Notes: generated by a model not told the origin, from the letters alone. Counted from the stretch's first letter, positions 36,084 through 47,110 are shown. The stretch is 64,000 bases of DNA from Mantis religiosa (GCA_030765055.1 CM060950.1:22447876-22511875); one strand, 5' to 3'. A program made the numbers and translations.

Positions 36084-36317
36084 CTACGCACCTCGTTTTA
36101 TACTTAGTTGCTTCGTACTTCTGGTTGTGACATCTGCATTCGAATTAAACTCATTTCCAATCTTTCCCCACGTCACATCTTTCTCTTTCACATTTACCGC
36201 ATCCGTCCTCTTATTTTCCACAATATCCTTATGTTTACTTACTAATTCGACTAAAAATCTTTCGACTAATGAGAGGGTTTTCCCACGGCTTCTCTTCTGA
36301 TTTTCTTCACCCGTCAT
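36084..36317 (-). pseudogene. Harbinger Myb/SANT-like DNA-binding protein, truncated
   Basis: A minus-strand frame from ATG 36317 encodes a Myb/SANT-like domain: MTGEENQKRSRGKTLS, then FLVELVSKHKDIVENKRTDA, VKEKDVTWGKIGNEFNSN and TRSTKQL. The pattern of spaced tryptophan and hydrophobic residues is that of the accessory protein of Harbinger elements, which helps the transposase enter the nucleus and bind the ends. The frame stops soon after TKQL, where a complete protein continues with the end of the domain and a long C-terminal region, so it is truncated by the internal deletion. The upstream codons to 36359 are open but lie outside the likely start. Confidence 0.75.
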
Positions 36318-36572
36318 TTTTTCAACTGTGTGTAAACGAAAATAAAAGCACAAGTGCATCGCAGTACGTTCAGAAAATAATGAGAATCATCCACAGTATT
36401 ACAGTATATGTAATATTTACAAATACCACGGCGTTAACAGATGTTTGTTAGCATTTTAAGAAAACAAGTTGGTGAAATGTAAGAATTTTAACAAATGTGT
36501 TAACTCTGTAACAATTGTTCCGTTACATTTGTTAACGTCGATTTTATCATCTTTTGGTGAATTCGGGCCTAA

Positions 36573-37127
36573 AACTACCAAGTTGTTCATGGGAAGTAGT
36601 TTTCCATGTTAATTGGAAACGACAATTATGTTACATTCATAAAATGGAAAGCTCAGAAACTTCGGATGACTACCAGGGTGCAGCAGTTGTTCTATTAATG
36701 AGAAATATGTGTTCCATACACTAGAGAACTATAGGCATCTCAGGCGGTATTCAGGGGACAATATATTTATATCAGACAGTACCAAAGTGTAATGAACACG
36801 AACAAAGAACGGAGAGCTACGCCACCTTTATGGATTCCTATAAAGCGTTCCACTGCTTTAAAAAGTAAGCCCTTTGGGTGAATTGTGGGCGAAGGGTTTG
36901 CCAGAGAAAAATAGTTAGGGCACTTCAGAGGGTATGCCAGAAAGCTGAATTCTGAGTAAAATATGACGTCAAAAAGTATCAAACAAAGTGATAACTTGGA
37001 AGGCGATAAATCGTGATTGTATTCCCTCACCGATAAGTTTCAATATGTCTCTTGATGTTATACTGGAAATGTTGAATACAGCTGAAACATATGTGCCTAG
37101 AATAGAAGATATCCCTTACCCCTACTG
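36573..37127. other. no recognised feature
   Basis: An 87-codon minus-strand frame (36767-37030) has no motif that I know. No shared repeat. Confidence 0.45.
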
Positions 37128-37365
37128 TTATTAGCGTAGATGGTAGCATGTCTGCCTCACGCGCATGAGGTCCCGAGTTCGAATCTCGGCCAGGGTGAGT
37201 TACCTAGATAAGGTTCTTCCGGGGTTTTCCCTTATCCTTCAAGACGAATGTCGGGTAACTCTAAGCTCCATGGACCCTGGACTCATTTGAGCATCATGTC
37301 ACCCAATTCATTCACCGTCCGATATAACTTAATGTTTGGGCGGACGTAAATTAAAAAAAAAGCAC
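37128..37365 (+). mobile_element. S2 SINE, well-preserved copy
   Basis: It runs from GCGTAGATGGTAGCATGTC through box B GAGTTCGAATC, the body GGGGTTTTCCCTTATCC, and ends GGGCGGACGTAAATT followed by an A9 tail. It lacks only the first bases of the head and is the cleanest S2 copy in the window. Confidence 0.88.
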
Positions 37366-37569
37366 CCTACTGTTATATGCGGATCATATAATTTTAATAT
37401 CTACATCAAGGGTGGATTTACAGAGGGAACTAAATTGCTTAGAACTGTATTTTAAGGAACAGGGAGCAGCGTTTCCTCGTCAGTTATATATCAGTTGTGT
37501 CTCCTCAGTTTTTAAGTTGTACGTTAGTTTCATCCCTGGAGTTTTGTGAGTCATAGATAGTTTCATCCC

Positions 37570-38960
37570 TGGATGATGAGATGAGATGAAGTTGGTGTTT
37601 AAGGGCACTCAACTTCGTGGTCATCAGCGTCTTTAAAGAAAATAACTAAGCATGCTAAAACCTAGATAAAACAGTTAAGTCATTCATTCTAAATAAAATC
37701 AGGATAAAAGAAACAGACCACAGTAGCTACCGTAAAATTTAAAATGTAAAAATCTAAAATCTAAGGAGAGACTAAAAATCACAACTATTTTAAAATGCCT
37801 AAACTAAAAGGCACTAAATTGTAAAATTAACATTTGAAAACAGCTCTAAAACTTTGGTCACTGCTCTCTCGTCGTCCGCCAGTATCTCCGCAAGGCTGGC
37901 CGGCAGTTGCAGAGACCTGCGAAGACGTGCGAGGCGAAAATACACTAAAACGTGACGAACCGAGAGGCCTGCACCACAAAAGGGGCAAACTGGAGGGGGT
38001 TCTCTGGTCAATAAAAATCTTTGCGTAAAATAGCAGTGGTCAGTGCGCAACCGAGCCAATGTCACCTCTTCACGACGGGAGGAGCAGCAGGAGGTTACCC
38101 AGGGAATCGGAAGTTCTTTCAGGGAGCGGAGCTTAGTTTAGCGCACAGCGGACCACTTCTTGTGCCAGGAGAGCACCACAGCTCTCCGCAATGCCAGTCT
38201 AAAATCTTCCGATGTAATAACCTTTATGGTAACCTTGGGATGTGTGGTCGCCATCTTCGCTGCTGAGTCCGCCAGCTCATTCCCTGACAGCCCTACGTGA
38301 CCAGGAACCCAGCCGCAAACCACGCTAACTCCTGAGGCGTGTAAAACGTGGAAGGTATCCTGGATTCGCTGCACAATAGGATGTTAGTTATACAGCTGCC
38401 GTAGGCTCATAAGTGCACTAAGGGAATCACTTAAAGTGAGGGTGTCACCTAGGTATCGTCGATCTACATATAAAATGGCTTGGTAATTCGCATAGATTTC
38501 GGCGCTAAAAATGAACGTGCTACTATGGAACCCGAATGTATAGTGTTCGGTCCCATAGATAAAAGCACACCCAATCCTATCCGAGCTCTTTGAACCAACG
38601 GTATAGATTAAAACTCTATTACTAAAACCGGATAAATCTCTAAAAAACAAGTACCGATACTACTGGGAGCCAGTGTAGAGGTCCTGCAGCGCGTCATGCC
38701 CAGATCCACGTGGGACGTTGCCATCAGCCAAGGTGGGTATACCCTCTCGCCCTCTCGATGTTCTGCTGTCCAAGAAGCTCCCTAAAACGAAAACCAGGTG
38801 GCTTGAGGTAAAACGAGGTTTCGTCCCTGGATTTCTTAGGTGTTACGTCAGTTGTGTTGGTAAAGATTTGACTTACTTTCAATTCTCGCCACAAACAACA
38901 TTTCCAATCGCATTTTGTAGACTTGAGACTCTTATGTTTTGCATACAACTCTAAGAACTA
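37570..38960 (-). mobile_element. LINE 3' portion with RNase H (I-like clade)
   Basis: The minus strand carries the end of a LINE protein and a 3' untranslated region ending GTTGAGTGCCCTTAAACACC and a CATCTCATCTCATCAT tail, a form seen in I-clade elements. The 5' edge is approximate; upstream coding similarity fades near 38960. Confidence 0.75.
37814..38650 (-). pseudogene. LINE RNase H and C-terminal zinc motif remnant
   Basis: Frames 38384-38650, 38138-38374 and 37814-38065 follow each other on the minus strand. The first begins the RNase H domain, which removes RNA from RNA-DNA hybrids during reverse transcription: IYTVGSKSSDRIGCAF, FSAEIYA and LSDSLSAL. The second has VPGHVGLSGNELADSAAK. 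The third has CPFCGAGLSVRHVLVYF. The expected first catalytic aspartate in YTDGSKS is valine here, and the last cysteine of the zinc motif is lost. Frameshifts separate the parts. It is a dead copy. Confidence 0.85.
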
Positions 38961-40293
38961 AATACGAATTAAAAGATAAGCAAACACATTTGTATGGTTG
39001 AAACATTAATAGTATATTATGCAATGAGACTATAATCGTAGTAATTCAAACGCGAGTGTTATTATTCACCAAGCGAGCGAAGCAAAGCGATACTCGCGTT
39101 TTAATTAGCATTATAGCCAAATTTCATACGACTGTTTATGCTTGATCATGTATGTAAATTAAAGGTTTTATTTCAAAGTATTCATTTCTGGTTTAAGTGA
39201 TATGCTACAATCGTTATTCCTTTATCTAAAGTGAGACGTAGTACGTAGCACGCAGGCGCAGAAATATTGATTACTTCCCTGTTAACGTGTGACACAGTTT
39301 AACCTAAAACATTAACACAAAACATTGGTAACATTAAAAAAAGAAACTTACTTTAATCATGAGGTATTTAACATCAGGCGCTTCATTTATAAATGTTTAT
39401 GTTTGCGCTTTTTCCCTTTAAATCCTTCTTATTTGGTTTTAGTAAGCTGTTCAGCTTTGGTTATTTAGATAAGTCAGTTTGGTGCATAATGTTGAGTGTT
39501 GATTTCAAAATACAATAGTGAGTCCACAAAGACGATGATTTCATATTTTGAGACAATTCTTTGAAATACACTACGAATATATTTTCTAAGAACGAATTTA
39601 TATCTTTTGATATTCTCCAATCAATTATTTTTGATCAGAATTTCGAATACATATTTAATGACTTTGTGGCAACAAGTTACTGGTAGCATTAAGTGCTTTT
39701 ATCGTAATTTCTGGGGGTGTAAGTTGAATGTCACTGTTACTAGTGTCAGATATTTTGACTTTTCTCTAAACTGGTGCTAGTACCGTTGTCGAATGAAATA
39801 AGAGTAATCGATATTTGCGCTTTCACGATGTTACGTGGCGACTTCTGATGGTCGAATACCAATACTTTAATGAGCAGGTGTACTTTAATGAGGCCCATTA
39901 AAGTCCTGCTACCAGTCGTATAAGTACTCAAGTTTGGCATAATGGAGCATACAGGTAGGTTAAAATGGAGCCTGTGGCAGTTTTGGAATAAAATATTGGC
40001 ATTATCAAAATTCTGGATTAAAACGTTTACTACAATAGCACATTTTTCTTCCGTTTTTCATCCGAAATTTACACCTAACATCCCAACTCTACTCGAACAT
40101 GACAAACTTAGGCCGGGATAAACCATGTGTGCCTGGAAGTATAGTGAAAGCAAAATTGAAGTTGAAATTTAGGTGCCGTTTAATAGCCTAGTAGTTAAAT
40201 TAGGCTGCAGTGACATTTTGGTACACCTGAATACTGAGACCTTTTACATCTTATAGGCGGCACCTCAGAGAGGCCTTAACATTTTAGCAAATG
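38961..40293. other. no recognised gene
   Basis: AT-rich. A short GAGCGAAGCAAAGCGATACTCGCG-like segment near 39072-39096 is partly palindromic. No transposon protein seen. Confidence 0.45.
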
Positions 40294-40648
40294 GCTTCAA
40301 AATCGTTTAACAATAAACCATGGCTCGACAGCTCATATAGGGCCAAGGCATTCCAACCCGACAGCCGGTCTCACGTCCACATACGCATAGTAGAGGTGAG
40401 CGATCATCTAACCGACACGGGGAGGAGATGTAGTCAGCATCTCGACATACCCCAGCCGGAAAGTTTGCTTTATTGACCAGGGCCGCTTACTTATTATAAG
40501 CTCCTCAATTTCATCACGATGCTGAGTGGAAACCGGTCCTATACCCGGGACCTAAAATCTACACTCCCAAGGGTGGAATCAATCCCGTGTCACATTCGTG
40601 GCAGGGAACCGAAGAATGATGCCTTATCCCACTACGCCACGGTACTGG
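40294..40648 (-). mobile_element. S4 SINE, copy 2
   Basis: On the minus strand: head GTACCGTGGCGTAGTGGGATAAGG with box B GATTGATTCC, then the body with GAGGAGCTTATAATAAGTAAG, CTCCTCCCCGTGTCGGTTAG and CCTTGGCCCTATATGAGCTG. It is more diverged than the copy at 32006 but keeps the same order. Confidence 0.82.
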
Positions 40649-41289
40649 ACACAAATTGTATAAATATATCCAATATATGAAATTTCTGCGCATACAAGCT
40701 GAAAACTTAACAGTAATTTCAATGTAACAATATATCACATAAACCTTCGGAGTATTTAAATGAAAGACTTGTAGCATCTGGCCAGGCTTGACTGATATCT
40801 TCTGAAATGAACGAGCTATCTTTGTTGTTTGTCCGGCAAAAACACATGAACCTAAGTCAGCTAACCACCCAAATTACGATCACAGCATGTGGATTTTTGG
40901 CACCTTGTATACAGCCAGTTCTAAATCATTGGGTCTCCTTTGTTCCAAGTTGACGAGCGTACCCAAAGTCAATTGACGGGTGTATGAAGTAACTGCTACA
41001 CTAAACTCGTGTGTTTCGAAGTAATATTGCATTAGTAAAGTACCTTTTATAAATACTAAATGGCAAGGTGCAGTTTTAAGTCTTAATCATTAATGTATTG
41101 CAACAGTCCATAAATTAATACTCCATAACAATACACATAGTGGCTGAAGTAAATGACAACCCAGTTTTGCAAAGCAATGACATTGAGAAAGATTTATTAC
41201 TACAGGGCAAAGCGTGAAAGTGTATCGAATAATATGTGAAACAACGGAGTTGTTTACGTAAGCCTATCGCACATACACAGCGAGACAGT
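40649..41289. other. no recognised feature
   Basis: Unassigned AT-rich sequence. Confidence 0.45.
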
Positions 41290-41580
41290 GTGATGTGTCA
41301 TACATACATAGGCAGGCGTGAGAAATTAAATATAACGTGATTAAATATTGCAACAAAGATCCCTTTGTGTCAAGCGACAAAATGGTAATTTACATTTGTG
41401 TATAATAATTAATTGGCTAACATTTCATATCTGATACACAGCTCCCAAGTGCTCTATCTGTTTTTCGTTACTTATTGTGCGCCAAGTTACTAACATTTCG
41501 CTCTTCCAGTAAACAAGATAACAAGCGAATACAGCTCTCGTCAATGAAGGTCAATACGTCTCAACGTTCTGCCATGTAAA
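41290..41580 (-). repeat. dispersed family A, outer segment
   Basis: Similar to 50985-51140 (ACACAGCT-GAAAGTGCT, CGCCAACTTACTAATATTTC) and to the sequence around mariner M1b (GAGAAATTATATATAACGTGA and AATCCCTTTGTG). In the 50 kb copy this segment is joined to family A, so it is probably part of the same larger element. Confidence 0.6.
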
Positions 41581-42455
41581 GGGTGGGTCCTTACCTTTAT
41601 TATACCCAATCCAGTCTTACAAGGTAACTATCAGTTTACTCGCACCGCTACGCAACATTTGATGGTATACTGCCTGCTGTGTATAAACCATGTGTATAAA
41701 CTGTGTCTCCCTGCGGGAGACGGTGCTCCCTATATGTGCCATGTGTAGGCCACTACCCGCCAGGGATACAATTCTGTGTTATAATGGTTCCTACATATTC
41801 TGGACCCATTTACGGTACTTCCAGCTATACTCCGCACCCAATTTTTGGCACTCAGGCCCCACATAGAGTAGAGATAATGCAATCAAACTATCAAGTGAAC
41901 ACAGGTATGAGTATAATGGCAGTTCCCTTGTTAGAATAGGTCCGGGCATCAATATTACGCCGTAGCGTAACTCTTGGATTTCGGTATATTGCATACATTA
42001 CTGCTTATCTGATGCATTAAAATATTGCACGGGGTGAATAATATTGTAATGCACCTTACGAAGCATTGGAATATAAGCTTAAATACTTATGTCACGTGGA
42101 AGTCATCACTTTTCCCGATGGCTTTGTTTACGACATTGAGAAGATGTACTGCCACTCGTACTCTCAGTAACGCGTGTGCAAGCGTGCAGTCTTTATGACT
42201 GAGTGTTCAGATCCGAGAAGTGCACAGAATAATAAAAGTGGCAAGCCTCTAAAATAGGCAAGAAGGTAATTGTGTTTAACGTTTTCTTTAAGCATTCTGC
42301 CACCCAGGTTGTGAAAGTCGTAACCGAGTTGACGTCAGAAGTAACTGGCGCATCTACACCGTGTTTTCAATGTCAGAATGGAAATGAAACAAACAAACTG
42401 TAAATAAAAAGTGGAAGGCCATCTACTGTTTTAGGACAAGTGGGTGACTTTTGAA
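41581..42455. other. no recognised gene
   Basis: Short frames of 67 and 78 codons overlap on opposite strands at 41703-41994. No motif recognised. Confidence 0.45.
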
Positions 42456-42800
42456 TTGTGCACTAGCCGTGTATAGGCTAAGGTTTTGATTAGATAGAGT
42501 CAAACTGAAAAATTCAATGCCATGTGAAGGAATGATTAATTTCCACCAATTAACTTAAATAATAAGGTTTAATGGTGAAGCCTGGGACTCTAGTACTTGC
42601 AATAGTAAGTCGCCACAAACGGTGTATCTCGAATGCAAGAGCCCCTATTGGTTCAATATTTGAGTCAAATGGCGAATTTAATGTCATGATGGCACGTTGG
42701 CTATGGTAACTCAATGGGTAAGAGCGACCGGACGGAAACCAGGAGATCTGTGGTTTAAATCCCAGCCATGGCATTGAATTTTTCAGTTTGACTCTATCTA
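42456..42800 (+). repeat. S1 tRNA-like repeat, third inverted locus
   Basis: A short minus-strand S1 fragment (about 42456-42525: GCACTAGCCGTGTATAGG...AAAAATTCAATGCCATG) is joined to a longer plus-strand copy (42526-42800) with head GGTAACTCAATGGGTAAGAGC and box B GGTTTAAATCC. The arrangement minus then plus is the same as at the other two S1 loci. Confidence 0.8.
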
Positions 42801-43081
42801 ATAAGAATAAAGTTTACTTCGATTGTAAAGTAGTAGGTACCAAGCAAAACTGAGCGTTTTTAGGAATGGATTACACAAGAGTAGAGAAAGACATGTGAGT
42901 GTAAAACATAGGACATCAAAACCAGTAATGTGCTTCCCGGCGGTTGAACTACAAGTACAGATATTCAAGTTTCCAGAGTAAATTCTTGTGTTCTTCAAAA
43001 TTCTAAGTTGCTCTGTATATTCTGGATTGGAGAACTATTTTTAAAGTGTTTACATTAAATATAATTTTCTGTTATGTGAAC
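42801..43081. other. no recognised feature
   Basis: AT-rich spacer between S1 and S5. Confidence 0.45.
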
Positions 43082-43282
43082 GAAATGTGTAGTGTTTAAC
43101 GTCCGCTTTTACTACATACGGCACCGCAGGTGGTGACACTGATGATACATGAGACGAAGATGGAGCACCGGTGGAATGAAATGGCGGGGGAAACCAGAGG
43201 TCCCGGAGAAAACCCGCCTCAGCGCCGTGTTGTCCACCACCAATCTCATTTTGCGTCTAACCACTGAGCCACGGCGCGGCCG
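43082..43282 (-). mobile_element. S5 tRNA-derived SINE
   Basis: On the minus strand the head reads GGCCGCGCCGTGGCTCAGTG, and the body ends GTTAAACACTACACATTTCG. It is similar to 52628-52879 and to the 3' fragment at 1743-1804. The box B region appears deleted in this copy. Confidence 0.82.
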
Positions 43283-43319
43283 ACACAAGGTAATACGCCT
43301 CCCACGTTACCACTGACAA

Positions 43320-43925
43320 TATACTCCAATTGAGTTGGTGTGGGCTCAAATAAAAGGGGAGTTGCAAACAGAAATAATACTTTTAAACTGACGGACGTTA
43401 AACGACTTGTTCACGAAGAAATTGACAAGGTAACACAACAAGACTGGGAAAACTGCGTGAGGCATGCAGAAAACCTTCAAGAAGGCCATTTCAAGAAAGA
43501 AATAGCTCGCGACGATTTTGGAACCTATAATCATAAATTTGCAAGACTCAGACGACGAAGACAGTGACAATGACGGATTATCTCTTAACGGAAGTTACAT
43601 TGACAGCGATATGGATGAACCACTGGCAGTTCTATTGGATTACAAAAACAGGTAATTCATAAACTGTAATTATAGTATTTTAAAATACACATAATTTGCG
43701 AAAATGCTTTTTCCAATTTTGATTCTGGCAACTACATCATTGTAAAAGTTTGTGAAATATAGTTTGCTTACCCTTACGTCTGCGCCAAGCAGACCTGCAA
43801 GTTGTGTGAGTGTGCGAGAGAGAGGGAAATATAAAAGGAGTGAGGTAACAAGTTGGCAACGCTGAGTGTGATACGGCATCTGATTAGCTTGACTCCAGAA
43901 CTCTTCCCATTTGAAACACATAATA
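43320..43925 (+). mobile_element. Tc1/mariner-like element TD, 3' part
   Basis: A transposase C-terminus is followed by about 280 bp that matches the other end of 61053-62351 in inverted orientation, finishing CCCATTTGAAACACATAA then TA at 43924-43925. The 5' part is missing; the S5 SINE lies just upstream. Right after its TA comes a second element end (43926-43969). Confidence 0.75.
43340..43650 (+). pseudogene. transposase C-terminal remnant (TD)
   Basis: The first frame holds NNTFKLTDVKRLVHEEIDKV, TQQDWENCVRHAENLQEGHF and KKEIARDDFG. A +1 shift near 43525 opens a second acidic frame (IIINLQDSDDEDSDNDG) that ends with a stop at about 43651-43653. The combination of TFKL-DVK-L, VT--DW--CV-HV and an acidic tail is what I recall from C-termini of multicopy insect transposases of the Tc1/mariner type. 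The catalytic residues lie upstream and are not present. Confidence 0.65.
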
Positions 43926-43969
43926 GTAGCGCTCAAGGACAAACATCATCCCATATGGAACACATAATA
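43926..43969. repeat. second TD element end, nested
   Basis: GTAGCGCTCAAGGACAAACA...CATATGGAACACATAATA corresponds to 62310-62353, the opposite end of the TD element. One TD copy therefore appears to have inserted at a TA within the terminal region of another. Confidence 0.65.
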
Positions 43970-44630
43970 ATGTTTTCTACTGTATACAGTTTGTTTTTAA
44001 GGTCATTAAGATAGAGTTTAAAGTTAAAAATGCTCTTTGTTTAATTGACACACCAATTTATTGAACCTGAGAAAAAAATTCAGTATTCGTTGACAAAGAT
44101 AGGTGCTACGTGCAAGGTTACTAGCAAATGCAAGTAATGTTTAATTCTTCCTTTGTTCTTTTAGGCCATTTTCAGTAATACTTTAAGGTCATGAAGCCAT
44201 TTCAAGCTCATGTTTTATATTACTGGGGTGATGAACATGATCCAGCAGCACGACCGCCGATTGCAGTCACTTCAAAAGCCAATTATGCTTAAGGTTAAAG
44301 GCAAGAATGTCGCGGAAGATGACGCACTTTGTATTCCCGCTTATGAGAGAGGCACAGTCGTGTGTGGTCGCGTGACGTCAGGAATACAACGTAAACCGGA
44401 AACCAATTGTACACATTACATCACCCATCCTGCGCCTGCGTTTCCGCAATGCTGCCTGCGTCCAACCTCAACATTCCACTGTTATCTGCACTTTTCTCAA
44501 CATTAATTATCACTTTGGTTCCTTAAAGACTTTGCCACTTTCTATACAGCCTCATGAAGTGTTGCAAAATAAATACGTTCACCACGTTTAATGTTTTCTT
44601 TCCTTGCAGTCCACCAGAAAGTGTAATATT
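43970..44630. other. no recognised gene
   Basis: A 98-codon frame (44210-44506) has no motif that I know and no homologue elsewhere in the window. Confidence 0.45.
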
Positions 44631-44690
44631 TCTTCTTCCTCTTCTTACTCTTCCTGCTCTTCTTCCTCTTCCTCTTCTTCCTCTTCCTCT

Positions 44691-44721
<31 letters not shown>

Positions 44722-44819
44722 ATTCCTCCTCCTCTTCTTCTTTCTCTTCTTTCTCTTCTTCCTCCTCCTCTTCCTCTTCTTCTTCCTCCTCCGCCTCCGC
44801 CGGCGCCTCCTCCTCTTCT

Positions 44820-44851
<32 letters not shown>

Positions 44852-44922
44852 TTCTTCTTCTTCTTCTTCTTCTTCTTCTTCTTCTTCTTCTTCTTCTTCT
44901 TCTTCTTCTTCTTCTTCTTCTT
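44631..44922. repeat. (TTC/TCC)n pyrimidine tract, 292 bp
   Basis: Almost every base is C or T, with a purer TTC run from about 44817 and a short GCCTCCGCCGGCGCC interruption near 44793. The polyserine and polyleucine frames over it are artefacts. Mirror-symmetric pyrimidine tracts of this size can form triplex DNA. Confidence 0.97.
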
Positions 44923-45173
44923 GTACAGCTATTGTGGTGTTAGGGGATTCTTAGCCCTTTATCCCTTATGCCTTTAAGCGTCAAGTTAAGGAACATGTGT
45001 AATATTTCACCCCAAAAATTGGATTTCACTTTAAGATCTTCCGAATAGAGCTCACGAAGATTTTAAAGAAATCCCATTTCCCCAAACTACCCTTTATATA
45101 GATAATGTTTCCATCTTTTTTTAAGGATTGTTATAAAATATCATATATTTAATATCGAATATAATAAACATAG
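44923..45173. other. no recognised feature
   Basis: Short AT-rich spacer. Confidence 0.5.
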
Positions 45174-46005
45174 AGGCTGGCCGCGTAGCTCAGTCGATAG
45201 AGCACCTGCTTGCCGTGCTAGGGGTCTCGGGTTCGAATCCCGGCGGTGGGGGTGGGGACTTTTCTCCCACCAAGATACTCGTAGGGGAAGGGATCCGTCC
45301 CTTTCAGCTGCCAAAGTGCGGGCGCTGCGGACCCCTAGCACTCGTGGTACCTCTGACGTTACTAGAGGAACCTCGGGCCGAACAGCCGAGCCCCTCCTTC
45401 GGGAGTTGTTCGGATTGGGATGGACTCGAGGGGGCAGTGTGTTCCCGAAACCCGTGGGAATCGGGTACGTCTTCGGACGGGGTTGAGGGAAGCCATTAAT
45501 TCTCCCGGGTACTAGCCTGCAAAGCTAGTAGAAGGTGTACTAGATCACCAGGCGGCCCCACCGAGGTTTTTCGGTAGTACTCACCTTGAGTGTTGACGCG
45601 CGTAAGTGGCGTATCCACTTCCATCCCGTCTTGAGTCCATAGGACCAGATGGGGGGGCTTGCTAGTCTCTAGGTCTTGCCTTATGGAAAGCACCTCGGAG
45701 GACGCCGAGCGCCCTTTGGGACAGCTCGGATAGTCCCTGGTTGAAGGAGGCCCGGGTCTTGTTCCTACGGGTTCCAGGCTAATGGGGAGTAGAGCCTCTG
45801 GACTCAACGTGTCCCACCAAGATAATTCCTCGGCTTCCCCAGAGTGTGGAAGTATGAATAAGAGTGCGAATGTGTGCGTGATCTAACGATTAAAACCCAA
45901 CGAATACGACTTGGCACCTTCGATAAGTTCCAAAGGAGAAGGGCAGCCGATATGACCATTGGAGTTTAAGGCGGGGTATAAATGGAACAAATAAATAAAA
46001 ATAAA
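45174..46005 (+). mobile_element. S3 SINE, split by S7
   Basis: The head is clear: GTAGCTCAGTCGATAGAGC as box A, loop TTGCCGT and GGTTCGAATCC as box B. After the S7 insertion (45278-45811) the body resumes with AAGATAATTCCTCGGCTTCC, GTATGAATAAGAGTG, CGATATGACCATTGG and ends TATAAATGGAACAAATAAA. The head could be misread as a tRNA gene, but it lacks a proper acceptor stem match and continues into the SINE body. Confidence 0.9.
45278..45811 (+). mobile_element. S7 GC-rich repeat, full insertion in S3
   Basis: The 534 bp insert is flanked by a perfect 13 bp duplication, TCCCACCAAGATA, at 45265-45277 and 45812-45824. That identifies S7 as a retroposed unit with defined ends. It has no visible tRNA-like head and no long A tail. 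The opposing frames at 45215-45499 and 45496-45807 are not shared by the other S7 copies. It may be a SINE with a different promoter or a short non-autonomous LINE derivative. Confidence 0.82.
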
Positions 46006-46440
46006 TATAAAATTTCGTCAATAGCCGGTTAAGTTCTCTTCGTTCGGAAGAAACTTTGTAATTATGCTCATTTTAGAATTTGTCACTATAAATACGGAGA
46101 CTGCTACACACAATATCATTTTGTGTAATCAGATCTTATGGAGACACCGTTATTATTTGTAAAATTTTCTCACTATTTGTCACTTCCTTTAACGGTAGTC
46201 GCTACTTTGTTGTCTCTCCCGGGTATGGAATTTCAAGGATAACATATAGCGATCATTTAGAAAAATCTGTTTGCTCTGTCTTTCTTGTAGGTAAATGCAA
46301 TGGAAATAAATGTGTAACGTAGGTAAGGCCTTCTACTTTAGTTATTAAATCGATTTTAATCTTTGATATGGAACACAGTAAACATCAGAATTTTTCAGAC
46401 AGGTATAACTAATTTCTATTTAAAAACTGGAAACTTATAA
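46006..46440. other. no recognised feature
   Basis: AT-rich sequence; no motif. Confidence 0.5.
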
Positions 46441-47110
46441 TATTTCGAAGCAGTGTTTAGAAATGCTGCAAAAATGTATTAAAGAAGATACTTGGTACAA
46501 GAATATACAAGAAATTCTGAGTGAAACAGGATATGGGGATATGTGGGGGGATAGGTTTCTGGAAAAGAGTTAAAATGAGGCTAGAAGATATAGAAAGGCA
46601 GGATATAATAGGTAGTTTAAATTCCCAAACCTCAATAAGCACTTATAGAGAGATAAAAATGAATTGGGAAAGAGAAAATTCTGTTGATGTTTGTGACAAA
46701 ATGACAAGAGAAGGCTTTGCATGGGCCAGAACAGGATTGATACGGTTAAAAGGATTAGGAGAGAGAGAGGATAAGAAAAGTGTATACTTTATAATACGAA
46801 AATAAATAGTTTTTGTCATTTATTGATAGAATTTAAGGAAACAAAGAATTGGAGATGAAAAGTACTAAAGAAAAATTTGGACCATGTTACCTAGTGAACT
46901 TTTAGTTAAATTAAGAAACAATGTGTTGGAAGTAGTAAAGTACTTAAGCTTAGTGAGAAATAAATTGGTAAGAAAAATTAGAAATAAGGATAATCAGGAT
47001 AATGTAGATTGAGGACCAGAAGTGGTAAATAGGGCCCTATAGCTCAAAGACCATGGTATTAGAGTCTATGGGCCCAAGGAAGTTCAGCAACTCAATAAAG
47101 AGTTCTAATT
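46441..47110 (+). pseudogene. possible LINE protein C-terminal remnant
   Basis: A 94-codon frame (46521-46805) contains STYREIKMNWERENSVDVC and REGFAWARTGLIRLKGL, followed after a stop by FCHLLIEFKETKNW. This resembles the order W-RTG-W-L-G ... CPLC ... HLLLEC-ET--WR near the end of some arthropod LINE proteins. The cysteine pair itself is lost. An AATAAAG signal lies near 47096. Weak assignment, no catalytic domain present. Confidence 0.4.

Larger units (their letters stand above)
34313..36569. mobile_element. PIF/Harbinger DNA transposon split by a mariner
   Basis: The left end TGCCCGATTTCACCAAC and the inverted right end GGCCCGAATTCACCAAA match at about 13 of 17 positions. TAA flanks the element at 34310-34312 and 36570-36572, as expected of the 3 bp TWA duplication of this superfamily. 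The two typical genes, a HARBI1-like transposase and a Myb/SANT-like protein, are both present as fragments and converge. Without the mariner at 34618-35884 only about 990 bp remain, so most of the transposase had been lost. Confidence 0.85.

Noticed and set aside
44554..44954. 129- and 116-codon leucine-rich and serine-rich frames
   Set aside because: Both frames are driven by the TTC/TCC repeat, and they overlap in different phases.
45180..45250. Possible functional tRNA gene
   Set aside because: It has box A and box B, but it continues directly into the S3 SINE body and its relatives at 21892 and 62430 show the same continuation, so it is a SINE head.
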